DNA from: Zanthoxylum bungeanum
Lineage: Eukaryota; Streptophyta; Magnoliopsida; Sapindales; Rutaceae
Length of the DNA: 64,000 nucleotides
Assembly (NCBI GenBank): GCA_019454045.1
Contig: SKCR01037600.1
Coordinates: 54,301-118,300, forward strand
Direction of reading: 5' to 3'
Shown here piece after piece: positions 59,985 through 64,000 of the stretch (position 1 is the stretch's first letter; the number at the start of each line of letters is the position of its first letter). The translations under genes and the position numbers were made by a program. The notes below the pieces were generated by a model. The model saw only the letters and a program-made list of their open reading frames with translations, was not told the origin of the DNA and did not search any database.

Positions 59985-62272
59985 ACTATAAGAAAATTGT
60001 CAAATAGCGACGGAAAAATCCGTAGCTAACTGACCACTAGCGACGGAATAGCAACGGAAAAATTCCGTCTATATTTTGTTGGTCGCAAAAAAAATAGCGA
60101 TGAAAATATTTCATCCGTCGCTAAAATTAGCGACGAAATTTTATTCCGTCTCTATATAGCGACGGAAATTATTCCGTCGCTATAGTAACGGAAAATTCTG
60201 TCTTTATTTAGAGACGGAATAATTTCCGTCGCTAAATAGCGACGGAAATTCCGTTTCTATTTATCGATGGAAGTATTTCTGTCTCTAAATAGAAACAGAA
60301 TTTTTTGTCACTATTTAGTGACGGAATAAAGATTCTGTTGCTAATTAGAGACGGAATTTTTGTATCTATTCCATAGCTATATATTTAAAAAAAAATGAAA
60401 ATTTTAAAATTTTAGAGAGGTTTGAATTTTATAATTATATAGATGTGAGAAATTTATAAATTGTAGAGAGAGTAAATTTTAAAATTTTAGATAAGAGAAA
60501 ATTTTAAAATTTTTGAATGGTATAAAATTTTAAAAAATTGACTTTTTTAATGTTATATATAAATCTTGAATTCCACAAGACACTGTAATGTTCACCGCAA
60601 GCTTCGACACACCACCATCCATTTACGTCACTTTAAACCAAATATATATATATATATATATATTAGTGTTTGTTTCATATGAAATTTTAAAAGTGGAGAT
60701 AAGAAAAATGAGAGATTGATAATGAGAGTTGAGGTATGAAAAAATTTGATGGTGTATGGAATTGAGTAGGAAAATAAAAAATTGATGGTATATGGAATTG
60801 AGTAGGAAAATTCTGGATGATGTATTGGAGTTGAAATTTAAAAAGATTGTGGTGTATATATAAAGGAAAATATAAGAGAAGCGGAAAGATTTGTAAATTT
60901 TATAGACATTTGAAATTTTCGCAAGGCGGGAAATTTTTGAAAATATTGGAAAGATTGAAAATTTTATAAATTAGCTACGGAATTTTAATTCCGTTTCTAA
61001 TTAGCGACGAAATTATAATTCCGTTTCTAATTAGCGACGGAAAATCCGTCTCTATTTTTTTTAAAAAAAAAGTGGCACCGAAATGATTAAATTTTTTTGG
61101 GGATTGTAAATTTTAAAATTAGCTACGAAATTTTAATTCCATTTCTAATTAGCTACATAATTTTAATTTCATTTCTAATTACCGACGAAATTTTCATTTC
61201 GTTTCTAATTAGCGAAGGAAAATCCGTCTCTATTTTTTTTAAAAAAAAAATTGGATTAAATTGTTGGGGGATTGAAAATTTTAAAATTAGCTACAGAATT
61301 TTAATTCTGTTTCTAATTAGAGATGGAATTTTAATTTCGTTTCTAATTAGCGACGAAATTTTAATTCCAATTCCGTTTCTAATTAGCGACAAAATTTTCA
61401 TTCTGTTTCTAATTAGTGACGGAAAATCCGTCTCTATTTTTTAAAAAAAAAATTGGCGCCGAAAGTATTAAATTTTTGGGGGATTGAAAATTTTAAAATT
61501 AGCTACGGAATTTTAATTCCGTTTCTAATTAGCGACGAAATTTTCATTCCGTTTCTAATTAGTGACGGAAAAAATTCTGTTTCTAATTCGTCATCCAATA
61601 ACAAGAGATCATTGGGAAAAAAATAATTACATTATATAAGAATAATACAAGTCGTGAAGTGAACTATAAAAAGAAAATAGCCAATTAGACAATAAAAATT
61701 ATATAAATGTGAAAGAGATGATAATATTCTTATTTGATCGATAAACTTATTAATTAACGAAAGTTAATTACATTAAAAACGAATTAGTGGATGATCAGAA
61801 TCTACAAAAGAAAATAGAAATGAAAATTTAAAAGTAGCGACGGAATAAAGATTCCGTGTCTATTTAGCGACGGATTTTTAATTCCGTTTCTAATTAGCGA
61901 CGGAAAAATTTTGTTTCTAATTACCAATAGTTTTGGAAATTAGAAATTAAATTAAATTAAAAATGAAAATTTTAAAATTAGCGACGGAATAAAGATTTTG
62001 TTTCTAATTAGCGACGGAATATTAATTCTGTTTCTAATTAGCGACGAAATAGCGACGGAAAAATTCCGTTTCTAGATGAAATTAGCGACAAAATAATAAT
62101 CTTTTCTAATTAGCGAGGGAAGTTTATTTCCGTCTCTAATTTAGAGATGTAAATTTTTTTGTCGCTAAATTCCGTCCCTAATTTCATTATCCGTTTCAAT
62201 TTCGTCGTTAAATTTTGAAACAGAATATTTCGTCGCTAAATTCCGTCGCTAAAACTGTAATTTCTTGTAGTG
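59985..62272. mobile_element. non-autonomous CACTA (En/Spm) transposon
   Basis: 2288 bp with ends CACTATAAGAAAATTG and AATTTCTTGTAGTG (inverted CACTAYAAGAAA) and 3-bp TSD AGT on both sides (59982-59984, 62273-62275). Almost the whole element consists of variants of TAGCGACGGAA and its complement TTCCGTCGCTA in both orientations, typical of CACTA subterminal transposase-binding repeats. No transposase or captured gene is visible. A 115-codon ORF at 61097-61444 is translated repeat. Confidence 0.95.
60641..60663. repeat. (TA)n microsatellite inside CACTA element
   Basis: About 11 TA dinucleotides. Confidence 0.9.
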
Positions 62273-62401
62273 AGTGGTGTAACCATTAATAAACTAGTGA
62301 AAGAAAAAAGAATTGTTAATAGAATACCAGTAGCAAAATAAAATGACAATTAAATAGGGCGGAGGTCATGTCCCATTGGCCTGGCTTCGTAGAAGCCTGG
62401 T

Positions 62402-62441
62402 CGGATATGGGCATGATCTGGCGGATATGGGCATGATCTGG
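62402..62441. repeat. perfect 20-bp tandem duplication
   Basis: CGGATATGGGCATGATCTGG occurs twice in direct succession. A related AGAAGCCT box flanks it at about 62391 and 62447. Confidence 0.95.
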
Positions 62442-62609
62442 TCGTAGAAGCCTCTCGGATTTGATAAGGTTTTGTGTTTTGATGTTTACTAAAAAAAAAA
62501 TATGTTCACCAAGAACAAAGAAGACATTAGATAAATTGAGTCATCAATGGTGAATTTTTAAAGAAGATGTAAACTAATATGATTAAGGTTTAATAAAGTT
62601 CCATCAAAG

Positions 62610-62788
62610 AGTCCTCAAGGGACATGGTTTGATGGTGTATGGCTCATGATCTCACCTTAAGGTTCTGAGTTCGAATTCAGGGAGTGCATTTCTTGTAAGA
62701 GCCTGAGACAACCAGGGGTTTTACCTGTTCCGTTTATGCCCGGAATGAGTGGTTTAGCGGTGAGGTTTCCAACGATTCCAAAAAAAAA
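62610..62788 (+). mobile_element. second SINE with about 15-bp TSD
   Basis: A tRNA-like head with a box A-like GATGGTGTATGGCTCATG and box B-like GAGTTCGAATTC, and an A-tail at 62780-62788. Flanks are AAAGTTCCATCAAAG (62595-62609) and AAAGTTCTATCAAAG (62786-62800), one mismatch. It differs from the SINE at 8265. Confidence 0.8.
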
Positions 62789-62809
62789 GTTCTATCAAAG
62801 CATCAAGGT

Positions 62810-63450
62810 GGAAACTTATATATTGTGGCTCTGTATTTCTTGTTTCCAACATTAGGTAAAGTGGATAAGACGTTTATATAGGCTACGATTTCTCAGCTCT
62901 AAAGTAGGCTTAAAAACAAACATAAAAAATTGATCTGTCATTAGCGTTCGAACGCGCTTACGAATTTCAAATGCTGTCCGATTACTTCAATATTTTCAAA
63001 ACTCATTACAACTCAATTAAATTTAATTTGTTACAAAATTAACTGGCACATAAACCCAAGAAACCTAATAATTGACAATTATGCATTATCAACGATGGAA
63101 CACAAAATTAATAAAAAAGAAAAATTAAAACAAGCGCTTATTATTTATATTTTTAAATATATATTGGAGAAAAAATATGGGAGAACAAAAGGCTGCTCTA
63201 ACAGCTTCTTCAAACACAATGAAAATCCAACACAATTACACAATATAAACCTTTATTCTTCTTTCTTTATTATAATTACTAAATGAAAAAAAGAAACCTC
63301 ACAAACTAAATACTAACCCTTATCTCTGGTATTATTCAAAATCAAGTGACTGGATATGCAAAACGCATTTACGGTCAGCTGAGCTATTCCGAGGATCAGC
63401 CTTTATTCTTAATTATTTGAAGGATTGTAGAGCATTTCAAGACATGATGC
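62810..63450. other. 3' flank of the O-methyltransferase gene, no other gene
   Basis: AT-rich. One isolated CGTTCGAACG with a GCGCTTACGAA half-site lies at 62945-62970, like a single unit of the retroelement arrays. The part next to 63453 is the presumed 3' UTR. Confidence 0.5.
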
Positions 63451-63452
63451 GT

Positions 63453-63755
63453 CTATGGATAGACTTCAATAAGGGATTTGATACCAAAAATTGGTGTAAT
63501 CTTGTAGTGACTGAAACCAGCCTCTAAGAACAACCTTTCCCATTCTTTCTCAGATCTCTCTTTTCCAGTAACATGAAACATTGTCAAGTCATAAAAGAGC
63601 TTTGTTTCAGTCAATTCATGTTCATCTTTCTTCTCATTTATCACAATATCAATGATTATGAGTTTTCCTCCTTTAACGCCTTTGCTTGTGATGGCTTCAC
63701 GGCACTGCTTTAGTACCTTCAGGCTTTCCTCATCCCCGTATCCATGAAAAAGCAG
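63453..63755 (-). CDS. COMT-family O-methyltransferase, last exon
   Basis: SAM-dependent small-molecule O-methyltransferase of the plant COMT/resveratrol-isoflavone type, acting in the cytosol on phenolic substrates. The acceptor CAG lies at 63758-63756, and the exon runs 101 codons including the stop. It starts LLFHGYGDEESLKVLKQC, where relatives usually have (W)ILHDWSDE. The catalytic His is kept, but the neighbouring Asp is Gly and the Trp is Tyr. Then follow KLIIIDIVINEKKDEHE, LTETKLFYDLTMFHVTGK, ERSEKEWERLFLEAGFS and the typical ending SLIEVYP. The frame is intact. The upstream exon(s) with the SAM-binding domain lie beyond 64000. The changed motif might mean altered function or an early pseudogene. 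Confidence 0.85.
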   Translation of the reverse strand: MLFHGYGDEESLKVLKQCREAITSKGVKGGKLIIIDIVINEKKDEHELTETKLFYDLTMFHVTGKERSEKEWERLFLEAGFSHYKITPIFGIKSLIEVYP

Positions 63756-64000
63756 CTGCCAATCACTCATTTGCATTAGTTATATTTTTAATATTCATTC
63801 TATTATGTAGACTCAGTACTTTTTAACTCCCGGATGAAGCCAAAAGATTGGGAAAAAAAAAAAAAACACTATCAAAGTAATGAAAGATTAAAAAAAAAAT
63901 AATAATAATAATTGTGTAGTTTTTAGAATCATGTATCATTGACTGTTGAGCATAGGAATATCACTTATTTCCTGATTATTTAACACAAATTCAACTTATG
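63756..64000 (-). other. intron of the O-methyltransferase gene (partial)
   Basis: AT-rich sequence with A-runs, running off the window. A splice acceptor faces the exon at 63755. Confidence 0.6.

Noticed and set aside
61097..61444. 115-codon ORF in the CACTA element
   Set aside because: Consists of translated TAGCGACGGAA/TTCCGTTTCTAAT repeats; no transposase similarity.

Overview
This is plant nuclear DNA, most likely from a eudicot. The evidence is genes with spliced introns (GT/AG junctions), a CDC48-type AAA ATPase, a plant-specific ankyrin/PGG membrane protein gene, the terminal exon of a COMT-like O-methyltransferase, and a dense population of plant transposable elements. I cannot name the species. 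No rRNA, tRNA or CRISPR array was recognised.

Layout. 1-1309: the last three exons of CDC48 (+). 2100-4700: a decayed LINE (-) carrying a hAT-like element. 4780-7150: one copy of an LTR-type repeat family. 7180-7817: a LINE 3' end (+) with poly-A. 8256-8488: a SINE with target-site duplications (TSDs). About 9320-10602: a broken Harbinger-type ORF1 gene (+). 10926-13785: an ankyrin-PGG gene (-) with a foldback MITE directly behind its stop codon. 14494-15249: a solo LTR. 15690-20059: a three-level nest (hAT, then Ty1/copia, then hAT MITE). 20938-27002: a gag-only Ty1/copia element with both LTRs and TSDs. 28340-31000: an Athila-like Ty3 remnant. 31000-32340: another copy of the LTR-type family (-). 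32403-37829: a Ty1/copia element (+), fused at 37830 to a Ty3/gypsy element that runs to 45241. 45242-48000: LTR debris. 48130-48356 plus 57299-59200: one Ty1/copia pol gene (-), split by an 8.9-kb gag-only Tat/Ogre-type element at 48357-57298. 59985-62272: a non-autonomous CACTA element. 62595-62800: a second SINE. 63453-63755: the last exon of an O-methyltransferase (-).

Only three host genes are visible: CDC48, ankyrin-PGG and O-methyltransferase. The first and last are cut by the window edges. Everything between is layered insertions whose order can often be read from TSDs (ACATT, CACAT, AAAAT, GTCACAGG, AGT, ACATCAAAA). Every retroelement gene seen is broken by stops, frameshifts or deletions.

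The most unusual signal is not a gene. Several unrelated LTR-retrotransposon families here carry short tandem arrays of CpG-containing inverted repeats in the LTR or transcribed leader. One array, with CGTTCGAACG at about 52-bp period, is shared in near-identical form by a Ty1/copia leader and a Ty3 Tat/Ogre LTR. That is hard to explain by common descent of the elements.
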